Of a DNA stretch of 64,000 nucleotides, positions 47,330-59,166 are shown in pieces. The notes below the pieces were generated by a model, which was not told where the DNA came from, searched no databases, and worked only from the letters and a program-made list of their open reading frames with translations. Position numbers and translations under genes: made by a program. Positions within the stretch are counted from its first letter, which is position 1; the number at the start of each line of letters is the position of its first letter. The stretch comes from Echinometra lucunter (taxonomy: Eukaryota > Echinodermata > Echinoidea > Camarodonta > Echinometridae), in contig CM057160.1 in NCBI GenBank assembly GCA_029962745.1, positions 1,280,501-1,344,500 of the forward strand, read 5' to 3'.

Positions 47330-47812
47330 CAATAACAATAACAACAACAATAACATTACTAATGATGATAATACTAATGATGATAATGATAATAACAATA
47401 ATAATATCATAATGATAATAATAATGATAATAATAATAATAATGATAATAACAATAATAATATAATGCTAATAATAATGATAATGATAATAATAATGATA
47501 ATGATAATAATAATGATACTAATAATAATAATGATAATAATGATAATAATAATGATAATCATAATAATAATGATAATAATGATAATAATAATGATAATGA
47601 TAATAATAATGATAATAATAATAATAATGATAATAATGATAATAATGATAATCATAATAATAATGATAATAATGATAATAATAATAATGATAATGATAAT
47701 AATAATAATGATAATAATGATGATAATAATAATAATGATAATAATAATAATAATGATAATCATAATAATAATAATAATAATAATTATAATAATAATAATA
47801 ATGATGAACTGA
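47330..47812. repeat. (AAT/GAT)n microsatellite (right arm end)
   Basis: About 480 bp of ATAATAATG-type units. The Ile/Met homopolymeric ORFs here are repeat artefacts. Homology to the left arm ends here; on the left the BEL/Pao element begins at the equivalent place. Confidence 0.95.
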
Positions 47813-48990
47813 TTAATGTCATTAATTCGTGAAACATAATCATAACAAAAGTAAAGCAGTGGCCAGCAGATCAGGGGGAGGGGGGGGGGACTGAATCGGC
47901 CACCACCGCCCCCCCCCTTCCCCCCCCCCCCCCCTCCTTTGACGATAGGACCCTCTTCTAGTTTTTTGCTTATAGCGAATTTCGGCAGTAAAATAGAAAC
48001 CTAAAGCTGCCGAGGACCTTCATCCTTTCTTGTTTTTTTTGGCTTGTCAGCAAATTTTCAGTCAAAACAGACACCTGAAAAAGCAGACTGCCCCCTCCCC
48101 CTTTGAAAATTTCTGGAACTGTTGCTGAATAAGATAATAATCAGAGATACATACAGGTGTCTAGAAGAATAGCATCATCAAATGAAAATGAGTCATTACT
48201 GTAACAGTCATTATTGTACTTACAATGTACATGTAGATCTATATAATGCCTCTGTATTTTATGAAATCAATGAAGCGTATTGAATTGAACTGAAAATCTA
48301 CTGAAAAAAATTTGAAAAAAAAATCAATTAGATCTCATTACCATGATTACCTGTACAGATGCACAATAATTGTTTGGCATCACTGTGTCTGTATAAATAT
48401 GTAACTGGAAAACTCAATGAAGGTTGAGAAAAGTCAGTTTTGATAAATAATTCCCCAGAAAAGACAGTTATTTCTGTCTACATGAATATCAACACTGGGG
48501 ACGCTGCCAGGAACACGTTCAGGCTGCTGCAGTAACATGAACTCGTCAAATGATGAATATCATTTATCAATGTGATTACATGTGTAACTGTTACTGTTAG
48601 ATTGTACCTAGATCACTTGTACTTTTGTAGATCTAACTTAATTAGAGATTCCATAATTAATATCATACAAAACTTATACAAAACTGCAGTTAAATAGATG
48701 GATCATGTGAAATCATAGGTCTAAAAGTGACTTCAGTTGACAATGACGTAAGTCGTAAACTCAAGCACACAATGATTCACAGTCTAGATCCACAGTCTAC
48801 AGACCCGTCAATATCATGAATGTAACTCCCACTACGACCCACTCCTGATAACTGAACGGAGCACCTAGAAAGCCTAGGCCGCTGCGTTCCCGTAGTGAAG
48901 CTTGGTTTTTCGTGCTGGCCCCCCAACCAGTGCAGACAATTTTGTGCCATTTGATTTTGTCCACAAATTATCACAAAATGTGCTGCTTAC

Positions 48991-49049
48991 CGTTTAGCAG
49001 GACGACGACGCCTTTTACCAGCATATAGTTTGGATCCTATGGAGTCCAT
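48991..49049 (-). CDS. AHR: Aryl hydrocarbon receptor exon 1 (start codon and basic N-terminus)
   Basis: A 59-nt coding exon: ATG at 49049-49047, 19 codons, then two bases (CG) before donor GTAAGC. The peptide begins MDSIGSKLYAGKRRRR and ends in PAK. YA-x-KRRRR is the signature N-terminus of AHR/spineless proteins and serves as part of the bipartite nuclear localisation signal completed by KRHR in exon 2. The CG joins the first G of exon 2 to give Arg, so the phase matches. Start choice: an in-frame TAA lies 15 nt upstream (49064-49062), no ATG intervenes, and the context has G at -3 and +4. The exon is too short for ordinary ORF calling. No matching exon is seen for the left-arm copy. Confidence 0.88.
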
Positions 49050-49600
49050 AGCGTATTTCAGTTATGTTGCTGTTCTATTCGAATTCCTAATTTTACATGA
49101 TCATATCAGACATGTCAGAGTTGCAAGTTCAGGTTCAACTTCGAGTTCAAGTTCAACTTGTCATGGTCAGGCTTACATTCGGGTTTGCATTGTTGATCGC
49201 AGTAAATTCGTACCGGTACCGTAATTCCTCTCGGATTCTGTCAGCGTATCGAGGCCAGTTCACCATGCAAAATACAGATAATAATCCTGATAGTTTTGAT
49301 CAGTTCTCACAAATCAATTCTTAGTTGGATATCTTTGACCTGATGTCAACAAATAAACACTGCACTGAGCTAGCAGCAACTTGCGAGAGATATGCATATC
49401 CGCTATTAATTGCGCGCGAGCGAGCATCGACGGCTTATGCGAAGAGTAAACCAAGCCTGTATGTTTGCATTTGCGAAGTTTACGAAATAAGCTCCATACA
49501 GGCAAAAGTAGATGGCAGTATTGCCACTCACAGCTTTGGAGTAAATCAACTCTCCGATAAATCCTCTATAGATATGTCGAAATTTTATCCATTTTAAGGT
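49050..49600 (-). promoter_or_regulatory. AHR 5' UTR / promoter-proximal region
   Basis: Sequence upstream of the exon 1 ATG on the minus strand. Contains a short run of overlapping TTCAAG/TTCAACTT-like words at 49125-49160 and a GCGCGCGAGCGAGC patch near 49412-49425. No TATA box or clear initiator could be fixed, so the transcription start is unknown. Boundaries are arbitrary. Confidence 0.35.
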
Positions 49601-49725
49601 TCGCTAAAACTCTAACTGGGTGTCAACACTTCTTGCATTGATTGAAAATGATTTGGATATCTATTCTAAACGGATGTTGACCCATCAGTTTTATCATTAT
49701 CATCATTTTTATTGCTTTTATTATC

Positions 49726-49781
<56 letters not shown>

Positions 49782-50085
49782 TATCTTTTTCTTTTTCTTG
49801 CACTCCAAGATGTGTGCAGCAGTAATAAGATCTGAACACAACTGGATCACAGTTACTGCCAATCCTTGCTGTCTAGTGTCAATGATGAGTGAGTTGAGAA
49901 AGGTGCTCTGGAATTTCAGTTAATAATATGAGAACTAAATGTCCTCTCAGTCAGTTACTGATACACGCAGACTTTGTGGCCCTGATTTTTTTTTTCAAAA
50001 GGCAATTATTTACCTGAAAATCTTTATCTATAAGAATATCCAGTAAGGAAATTTCACGGAACTTGTCCCAAATAAAATTCACTAC

Positions 50086-50121
<36 letters not shown>

Positions 50122-51063
50122 TTTGACTGACCTGTAATGTTCGAGTATAATGACCAGCCTAACAGCATCGACGAAACATATAGGATCATAATATTACTGG
50201 CCCTACTAATTTGACACGATTCTAGTGAAAATCGGACCAGAATTCTAGTAAAGAGCACTGGTGCCCGTTGGATCCTCATGCCAAATCATCATCATTCCAA
50301 AATTGACTAGATCCTTTTTGGGTTCATCCTTCAACTTTATACGACGTGAAGAATAGGGAAGGTAACAGTACAGTAACTCCAAAATGATCACAACTGTGAC
50401 AGGCTGTTAAAGGCTTTTTTTGTGCACAATGCATTTAGGGGCGTTTTTGCACTGACGGAAGGATTTGTGTTTGCTTTCTGTTTGTTTAATTCTTATCACT
50501 AGTTGGATAATTATATATTTTCAGTACTCGTCTTTCTGGGCTTTTTCATGTGAAGCGCATAAAGAGAATTTTTAAAAGTACTATACCCTATATAAGAAAT
50601 TTTTTATACAAAAATTATGAACACAAAAATGCCAATTGGTATTGGTAATCCTCACCCCCCCCCCCTCCATGCCCTTATTGTTACAAGAATGTTCAACCCC
50701 CCCCCCCCCCCCTGCTGGAGCGTGGAGGAGGGGGGCGTCTGTATGTAATGTGGCGAGTTCTGAAGACTTGAAACAAAGCAGATAATAATGTGACATACCT
50801 CGAAGACATTGTGTACTTGACATTGACCTTGGCCTTGAAAATTCAGTCTGCCTGGGGGCTCCTTTACTGGAAGCCGGTGCCGTAATGAGCGGCATTTCTA
50901 TCCTTACAATTCGATTAGTGGTATGTTCAATGGGCGATGTTGCGATTCCGATGAGAGACAGTTGTTTGATGTGCATGTTTGTCTTACAAACAAAGAACAA
51001 CAACAAAAGGGTGAGAAAGAGAGAAAAGGGACGTTCTTATACGTTGTAAGGGAGATAGAAAGA

Positions 51064-51111
<48 letters not shown>

Positions 51112-51968
51112 AGAGAAGAGAGAGAGAGAGAGGGAGAAATTAATATAGAGAAAGTAGCCATGGCTGGATCCAGAGTTGGAAAGGGAGCGCCTTGAAGCGA
51201 GAGAGTGAAGCGACCGAGAAGGTGGGTTTGGAGCTTCTTTTTCCATCATAAAAATAATGGTGCAATTTGGTGCAAGCTTTGTGTATTTTTGTACGAAAGG
51301 ATGAGGGATATAAAAAGAATACACGCTGCCTATATATTCGATGAACTATTATAAGAATCACAATAAACGTTGGTTGGCAAAATTAGGGGGCGTACTCAAC
51401 CCTTCACTTCCCCTTAGGATCCCGCCCTGATAACAGACGAGAAAAAAGGGGGGCTTAAATGCACACAGGGATTGACAGAGAGAAAGAGAGAAGAGGTGGA
51501 ATTCAGAGAGGGGGGGGGGGGGCAGCTGGAAATGAGAGGAAGAGCTATAGGGAAAGGTGAGAGGGTGAGTGAGAAAATGAGACAGAGAGAAATATATATA
51601 TAATAGCGAAATATAAAGAGCAGGCTTTGGTGATATAAAAAGTACCACAGTGCCTATACAATCATGGTCATTTTGACGGTATCAGATAACGATAGGTACC
51701 ATTATTGGTTACTTTTATTAGGGGGAATATTGGCAATTCAGGGGTAATGGTAAAGAAGCATATATCGAATAGAGAAGAAAAATATAAACCAGCATCATGC
51801 TGAGATGAGTGTCGGAAGAGAACATGCAGCGAAGACATCTGAATGACCTTGAAAGCAATGTACCGCATGAAATCATGCAGATTTAGCAACTCATGCAGTC
51901 ATGCAGCCACAAGTTGACAGTATGATAGACAGACACTAACCTCAAGAAACTGGACAGTGTGAGAGATG

Positions 51969-52000
<32 letters not shown>

Positions 52001-54236
52001 GACAGAGAGAGAGAGAGAAAGAGAGGGAGGGAGAGAGGGAGGGAGAAGGAGAGAGAGAGGGGGGGGGGTTGTCGGAGAAAATGAGGCGGAGAGTGCATGG
52101 AAGTTGCATTTAAACGAAGGGGTGAACGATCGATGCAAAGAGTCGTAGGAGGGAGAGAAGGAGGGAGACAGAGAGAGACAAAATCATATTTAAAAACAGG
52201 AAAGAGATGGATGATACTGAAAGAAAGATGCATGGTAGGAGGACAGACAGAGGGACGAAGATTTAAAAAAACAGCTCAAAGAGAGGGGAGGGGAGAGAGA
52301 GAGAAAAAAAGGGGTATGAGAGGAAAAGAGAGAGAGAATTTGAGGGGAGAGGGAGAGAGGGAGGGAAGGGGACAGAGGAAGGAAGAAAGAAAGGATAGAG
52401 AAATAACTTCTGTGGAAGTGAAGAAGAGAAAAAGTTGCCTCACCTAAAACCACGTGATGTGTTCAAATTGGCAAACTGCGGTCACATTAATATTCACATT
52501 AGCAAGCATGAACACCTCCAAGTCGATAGAAATAGAATTTATGGTCTTCATGTTGTACCAGTCCTCGACAAGCTACCAAAATAAGAAATGGGGATGGGGG
52601 GGGGGGAGCTGCCCCGTAGACATTTTTTTAGTATCTTAACCAATGCCGGTTATATTAGCCTACTATTCTTAAGAGAGGAGATAGGTTTTACATCTTGTCT
52701 ATCTATCCATTGTTTATGCTATTTCTCTTACTCATAAAGATGTTAGTTATAGGCCTATAACTGCAAGAATTCGAGCGGCAAGTTGACCTAAAACAGATGA
52801 ACTACATAGATTAAATAGATGAATTAAAATATATTATAACGACCAGCGACCATGAGCTTAATACCCTCTTAATACCCTCTGTGAGAATGAAAGATGCCGA
52901 TAATTATTACTGTAAAATCACGAGAAGGGAGCAAGGGCGTCAACCGGTTCTGAGAAGTGGGGGGGGGGGGACCATTAGTGAGGGAACGAAGTGACCGAGC
53001 CCGAGCTCGCGAAGCGAGCGAGGGGGGAGGGTGTGGGAAGGGGTGTCCCCCTCCCACGGTAGGGAGCTTTTTGCATTTCTTGCCTGAAATAATGCAATTT
53101 GGTATATATTTACAGGGTCTTATGTCTACTTCAATACTTCTGATCCCCAAAAAGTGTGGGGGGGGGGGGGGGACAAATGATATGATGTCCCCCCCCCCCC
53201 CCCCCCCCCCGTCCCCCGCCTGTTGACACCCTTGGAAGGGAGTTACAACACACTTGAACCTGTTCTCATTAAAAAAAAAAAAATCCCTTTTGCTGGTTCA
53301 TAAATAATCTAGAAACAAGATGTTTCCGATCAGCAATCACTCTTATTCCAGGAGCAGATGCTTGAATATCATAATATTTTTTGCAGCGAGGTGTCAGAGT
53401 ATCCTCGAACGAATTATGCAGGGAGGTGTACATTATTTAAAAGTTGCTATTCATAGGTTTTGAATATGCTCTAATTTCATATCAAAATAAAGTTTATGGT
53501 GCACAAATCACTATGAATCCGATTAAAACTTTTGAAAAGTAAACGGGAAACAAATATTGCCTGTCACGAATCGATAAAACGGACCCCAATATTGCCTGTG
53601 CATACGTTGCCCAACTCGATGCGAGATCCGTGACGTCATCATATGGACAATAGCCTGTGATGTGGTGTGTTGTGAATGTAGTGAATGTGATGTGTCGTGT
53701 CCGAGTGAGTGATTAAAACGATGTTTCTGCATTGTTTGGATGAATTCATCATTCTGTGAATGTTTTCAAAGTATGTTTCAACCATTCTGTTGAACATTAT
53801 TCATATCATAATGTCGGAGAAATTCTACAAATTAACGATTACTTTTTGCAATTAGAAAGGAAAAAATCACATAATATAATAGAACATTCTCCCTTGTACA
53901 TGCTATGTATCGGTTGTGGGGCATACCATTTTAATTTTAGGGGTCCTATAATTCACGAAAGACGGAGGGATAGACGGAATACTTCGTTTTCTTGAATTTA
54001 AAATTGTTTTCTTGGTGAATAGTTTGAACTTTTCTAAAGAAAATAGAGAAACGGTAAACACGTTACTGCTAATTCGTTTTTCTTTTCTTTTCTATTAAGT
54101 AGCTAATTTATATTTACATGTGCTTATAAGCTCAAGTTAACTCTTCCGTAATCGGCATTTCAGTAGTCAATTGTTTGTATGTAGTAGGTAGGTGAGGTGA
54201 AGTAGGTGAGGCACTCGCGTACTGGACCCGGGGTAC
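49601..54236. other. Right flank, low-complexity rich, no gene seen
   Basis: Holds a perfect (CAT)n array (49728-49781), an A run (50089-50116), paired C runs (50656-50666, 50696-50712), GA microsatellites (51061-51131; GA-rich to 52440 from 51966), a G run (51510-51522) and G/C runs with GAGCCCGAGCTCGCGAAG-type words (52960-53220). ORFs in the GA tracts (Arg/Glu or Ser/Leu) are compositional. No conserved domain was recognised. Confidence 0.6.
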
Positions 54237-54900
54237 TGGAGGGGGGGGGGGGGGGGGGCTTGGGGGCGTTAGCCCCCCCCCCCCCCCCCCCCCACATAAA
54301 TTTCAACCATGGTTTGTTTTCAATTTTATATTAGTGATATCACTCGAATTTCATTACTTCTCCCTAGACTCACTTTCTGTTGTTAAGTAACGCATTCACA
54401 ATTTCCCAAATAGCATGCATAGCAATTTAGGCAGAAAACACGCATAATATCAATACTAATGTGTTTTATGATATAACACTTGGTTTTATCTGTTTATCTG
54501 ACAATGGATTCATACTTTGAAAATGAATATTCTTATATTTACCAAAAGTAGACTCGGGCTGTAAGTTTGTAGTGCCAAATAGTGTTCTTTTACAGAGTTG
54601 CAAACCATCAATACTGCAAAAGCTCCTTTACAATGGGAGTGCACTTGCGTAGCCAAGGGGGGGGGCGATGGGGGCGGTCACCCCCTCCAAAACGCCAACA
54701 AAAAAGAAAGAAAAAAGTAGAAGGAAAAAAAGCGGCAGCGAGAAAAGAAAAAAGGTAAGAGAACATAAGAAGAGCGGGAGCAGACAAGGAACAATTCAGA
54801 GAAATGTCGGAGCTTCCGCGAAAAAGCTCCGTATCGTGAGGGGGGGGGGGGGTACCCCGGCTCGGTCGCTACACTCCCTCAGGGTTGGTCGCTTTGCTCT
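54237..54900 (+). repeat. G-rich dispersed repeat, copy A
   Basis: Starts at a G run followed by CTTGGGGGCGT and a C run, continues with GATATCACTCGAATTTCATT, then a second block with GGGGGCGATGGGGGCGGTC, an AAGAAAG-rich stretch, and a GTACCCCGGCTCGGTCGC end. Copy B at 59167-60174 has the same order. ORFs through the Lys/Arg-rich part are not conserved beyond the two copies. Confidence 0.8.
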
Positions 54901-55073
54901 ATGGCGCTGAAACAAAACCTTGACTTTGAAACCAGCATGTTTGATGCAATTAATCGAAACACTGCCTAGGCTACGGTGTAAAACGGAAACGCGCTGCCTG
55001 GCCCTAGGTGACGGTAGTTAGCGAGTGCCACACCCCCTTCCCAGCAGACCTGCTCAGCCAGTTCGCTGTCCTA

Positions 55074-55582
55074 TACCGTGTGTCTCAAAAAAAACGTAAC
55101 ACTTTTGAAATGGTTGCCAAATTGAGCATATGTAATTTTATGAAGAAATGTCGATATGTATAGAAAGCTGAAGGACCAACCTTTCATATGATATGAAAAA
55201 TTGGAAAAAAAATCATGCTTCGATGAACAGTGTTCACTTAAGTTAGAGGTATGAAAATGTGCCTGCGCAGGATTTTTCCTTCCAATTTTGGACAGGTAAG
55301 TTATAGCTTACAAAATAAGGTCGATATGAGATATTCATGATCGATGGATCAACAGGATATTTTGAATACCTTGAATACCATTCCTTTTTCTCTGTTATTT
55401 ATCAATCCCGAAACACCACCGCCCACCCCCCCACACACACACACACGCACACACACTTCCACTCCCATCTTATTGTATCATTGATCTGGTAGATGTGAAC
55501 GGGATTAAGGATGAATGAGAATTGGCTAAATTGAAATATTCCAAATCATAATTAACATTACGCAACCCACTGTCCTCCCCCT

Positions 55583-55620
<38 letters not shown>

Positions 55621-56431
55621 ACCTTCTTCCTATCCTCTCACCTACTCCTTCCTTTTTTATCACTTTTCTTCTGAAAGTTTGGTGGATCATTTTTTTCCAT
55701 TAATAATCAAATTATTAACCAGTCACTCATTTTGATCAATGAAATCAATCGATAAATCACTGAAACATTAATTCCATCAAGCAATTGCTCAAACCAATTA
55801 TCACACGCACACAAACCACACACACACACGCACGTACACATACACCCACGTGCGCGCGCACACACACACACACACACACACATTAGGGCAGACATGACAA
55901 AAACAAGTTAAATCTTTTTTTTTAAAGATGTTCATGTTTCTTTTATTTTTTTTCTTATTTACAACTGCTTTGTTCATCTTAAAATGAAAGATCTGACAAA
56001 AGTAATCAGTTCATAGTCCACATGGCTATCTTTTCTTCTTGACTGAATATCACGGCTTTCAAAGTACCAATTGAGTAAGGGTACCGGCATGGGTGGTGTT
56101 TGGGGATTGATAAATGACAGAGAGAAAGGACTGGTATTCAAAACATCCTTTTAACTCTTAATCCATCGATCATGAATATCTCATATCAAATTTATTTTGT
56201 ATGCTATACCTGTCCAAAATTGGAAGGAAAAATCCTGCGCAGGCCCATTTTCATACCTCTAACTTAAGTGAACCCTGTTCATCGAAGCATGATTTTTTTT
56301 CAATTTTTTCATTTCATATGAAAGGTTGGTCCTTTAGCTTTCCATACATATTGACATTTTTTCATGAAATAATATATGCTCAATTTGGCAACCATTTCAA
56401 AAGTGTTACGTTTTTTTTGAGACACACGGTA
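55074..56431. mobile_element. Long-TIR nonautonomous element, Tc1/mariner-like
   Basis: Inverted arms of ~345 bp (55074-55420 and 56088-56431) begin TACCGTGTGTCTCAAAAAAA and are flanked by TA on each side. Arms share TGCCAAATTGAGCATAT, TCATGCTTCGATGAACA and CCTGCGCAGGATTTTTCC. The ~660-bp centre has CA microsatellites (55433-55455, 55585-55617, 55856-55882) and no transposase ORF. TA flanks and the TIR start favour Tc1/mariner; arms this long are unusual and resemble foldback elements. Confidence 0.75.
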
Positions 56432-56439
56432 TAATGCCC

Positions 56440-58025
56440 CGCCCCTAGGTGGCGGCAGCCAGCTAGGTGGCGGCAGTCAGCGTAGGCTGGCGCAGGATGC
56501 GTTGCGCACCTCACTCTGCCCAATTTTTATGCATTTTCATTTCCCTCTGTGGTTTTTTTCTCCTGCTACTTTGCCTATTTTTTCACTACAGCCCCAGCTA
56601 TAGAGATTTGTTCTTGTATTTCCTCGAAATCCACTCACTATTGCATGGTCCTGAATGAATCTCCTCTACTATAGAGCCTATAGACGTCTAGGACAAAAGT
56701 ATTAATACGGAGCCCCACTAACGATCCATTGTTAACCCGAGGTGATTAGAAATGCCTCTGCTTTCTTAAAGCTAAAATTCAACTTTTGAAAGACTCCATG
56801 AAATGTGACTGTAAGAGTAGGATTGTATTACTAAATGATTGGCAGAAATGGTTGGCAGAAGTGGTATTTGCTTACGAATTAATGCAAGCTAAATTATACC
56901 AACGTTCATCGGACGAATTTATGCATGGTAAAATGTAAAATTCACTAGAGTAATTCATTGAGAATTTTCTCTTTTGTTTAAGGTTCTCATCAAAGGGACA
57001 TGACTGTCAATCACCTTCAATACATTATCAAAAATCATGAATAAGTTGATTCATATACACAATCTCATATTTTATTCTTGCCTTTTTGTATTCAACTGCA
57101 AGTCGAATTCGAAGAAACTTCAAACACAGAAGTCCAAATGTTAATTGTACGACGCTGTGTGAGCTGTGTAATCTTGATTGCACTTTCTCCACCGGTTCGT
57201 TTTATTCCAAATGTATGCTCCCCTGCTGTTTTTAATGTGATGCCCGATACCACATTTCCTTTTCATTTGCTATAAATGCTTATGACATACAGTGAAAATC
57301 ACTTACATGCATAGTATATTGGACTTTCGTTTGATTTGGGGAAAGAAGGATCATCCCCTTAAAATGCAAGTATTATTGCTCCGTCAAGAAGGTCTGGTTA
57401 CTCAGAGCCTCTACCCATCTGTTTCATAAAGAATTTGGCAATTACAAAGAGTGCACTGTCATCAAGCTCTGGTTCACTTCAGTCCAACTTCAGCTTTTTG
57501 TGCTTTGAAAAGACTGTACGAGTAAAAAGAAACAAAAGCACTACTCCGCTCAAACTTGACTGATCAAAGCCCTTTCACTAAGGCAACAACATTCCGTTAC
57601 TGAGAGCTTAAAATAACATTGGAAACCTATTCAGTCATGATTGTGGAAGACGAGCTCTGGAGCGAAGAGGTGCATTGACTTTTCAGTACAATAAGATGTC
57701 TTCAAGATATGAAAGACTAGTTTGAATGCCTTTAAGCTTCACTTTGAAAAGACACCTTCAAAAGCCGATTTATCTTTGGTATGCCACTGAGGCATTGATG
57801 TACGGTAATACAAAAAACAACAACAAAGAAAACAAAAAAACATGCATGTGACCAACTAGGTACATGCTACTTGGGGATTGTACAGAAAAGAAAATTCATT
57901 TTTCCCTTAAAGAGACATTTAATATGACAGAGATACAAGTGTATGCTCGTCGGTGTAAAACACTCTTTTAGATCGTGAGTGGCACAAAATGGATGTATTT
58001 GAAAAGTCATCACAAATCGGAAAGA
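56440..58025. other. Intergenic, no feature recognised
   Basis: Moderately AT-rich sequence with short ORFs below 80 codons on both strands, none with recognisable motifs or splice-flanked conservation. A region of TTCACTT/CTTTGAAAAGAC-like words near 57500-57770 was not assignable. Confidence 0.5.
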
Positions 58026-58029
58026 ATAA

Positions 58030-58140
58030 AGGGTGCCAAATACCCTGGAGGCTCGTAGAGGGTCAGCGTAGCACTCTGCATCTCGAGCGATTGACTCGCA
58101 ATGTGGAGATTTCGCTTCATGGGTTCGAAACCCATGAAGC
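58030..58140 (+). mobile_element. Possible tRNA-derived SINE head
   Basis: Contains a pol III B-box match GGTTCGAAAC (58122-58131) within the palindrome ATGGGTTCGAAACCCAT, preceded by TAGCACTCTGCATCTCGAG, a weak A-box-like stretch. The acceptor stem of a functional tRNA is not formed, so a SINE or tRNA relic is more likely than a tRNA gene. Confidence 0.4.
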
Positions 58141-58544
58141 ATTCATTTTTGTTTCAGTTCGGGTTTTTTCTGTTTTGTTTCTTTATGTTTCATTGATTTT
58201 TTTTTTTTCATTAACGGATGTTTCCGTATGCCCCAACTTAAAGGAGAATAAAACCCAGACATTAGTGTGCGTCCAGTGAATGAAGAAAAACAAGAAGAAT
58301 AAACAGTGAAAATTTGAGGAAAATCGGACAATCTGCTCTTGAACTTTGAAAGTTTAAGTTAATCCTTATTATAGGGATCCTTAAATTGGCATCTTTGCCA
58401 GCATCTGTGATGTCATCGTCTAAAACTTTCCATTCATTTTGTACACAGAATTCAACATTTTCTTTATTTTCAAGAGTAATAAAAAAATTTTGATTTATTT
58501 TTTGAGTATGACATGGCTATACACATTACCAAATGAGAAAAGGA

Positions 58545-59160
58545 ATAGATAAAAGAGGGGAAATGGCACAATAAGGACGAAAAAGGAACATGCATTAGAT
58601 TTTAAGGAGCACTTATCGAAAAGGGAATTGCAATACTCAAAAGCGAAAAGGGGCACTTACAATAAACTTGGACGCTCATAAGAAATAAAAAGGGGCACTT
58701 GTCAGGTTTAATGGGGGTGAAATGGCACTTACTAGAAAGCTAAGTGTGTACCAAATTTCAAAAAGGGAGTAATGCCAGAATGGAAAAGGTATACATGTGC
58801 TAACTTATCAGCGAACAAAAGGGCACTATTTACAGGAGGAATGGGACATAATTTACTAGCCAGGAAAAGGAGCAATTCATCAGAAGTAATTTGGGGCATG
58901 TATTCGATTTCGAATGGGGAACCTGCCCAAATGGAAAGAGGGAACTTATCAGAGATGTAAAGGAGAATGCAGTTTTAGAACGAAAAAATGCGCAGTCAAA
59001 ATCGGGCACTTATACCTTTCCATAGGGAGATTCATTAGAAGTAACAAGGACTCGCTTGTCAGAGGGGAAAATAAGAATTAATGTAAGGATCACTAATCTG
59101 GTGTAAAAGAGGAGCAGTTGAGGGATTTATTTAAGAAAGCTGAATTACCTGACGGGCACT
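58545..59160 (+). repeat. Degenerate repeat of AAAGGGGCACTTAT-like units
   Basis: At least a dozen irregularly spaced (about 30-45 bp) variants of AAAAGGGGCACTTATC, for example near 58605, 58650, 58690, 58722, 58815 and 59000. Looks like an old decayed tandem array; not seen elsewhere in the window. Confidence 0.55.
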
Positions 59161-59166
59161 GGCGTC

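Larger units (their letters stand above)
30703..47812 (-). repeat. Right arm of the giant inverted duplication
   Basis: Reverse-complement partner of 11402-30014. It is shorter chiefly because it lacks four left-arm-specific segments (483 bp at 11894, 408 bp at 21024, 174 bp at 21676, a 188-bp duplication at 24105) and most of the TA microsatellite, partly offset by longer CT and ATT arrays and a longer LINE tail near 42010. Homology fades in the ATT microsatellite ending at 47812; beyond it the sequence is unique to this side. Confidence 0.95.
45903..48990 (-). other. AHR intron 1 (right copy)
   Basis: Runs from donor GTAAGC (48990-48985 on the minus strand) to acceptor TTACAG at 45903. It carries the short AT microsatellite (46543-46581), the long ATT array (47330-47812), a G/C-run patch at 47872-47937 and otherwise AT-rich DNA. 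No further exon is evident. The outer boundary of the inverted duplication falls inside this intron. Confidence 0.8.

Noticed and set aside
47407..47812. Long Ile/Met-only ORFs on both strands
   Set aside because: Products of the ATT/ATG microsatellite, not protein genes.
49728..49781. Regular short repeats considered as CRISPR-like
   Set aside because: A simple (CAT)n microsatellite in an animal genome; no spacers.
51966..52447. Arg/Glu-rich ORF of 116 codons
   Set aside because: Compositional artefact of a GA-rich tract; no start context, homology or conservation.
54668..54910. Lys/Arg-rich ORF shared with 59854-60237
   Set aside because: Both lie in copies of a dispersed G-rich repeat; shared sequence reflects repeat ancestry, and G-run length decides the frame.
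58030..58140. Possible tRNA gene
   Set aside because: B box is good but the acceptor and D stems do not form; kept only as a possible SINE head.
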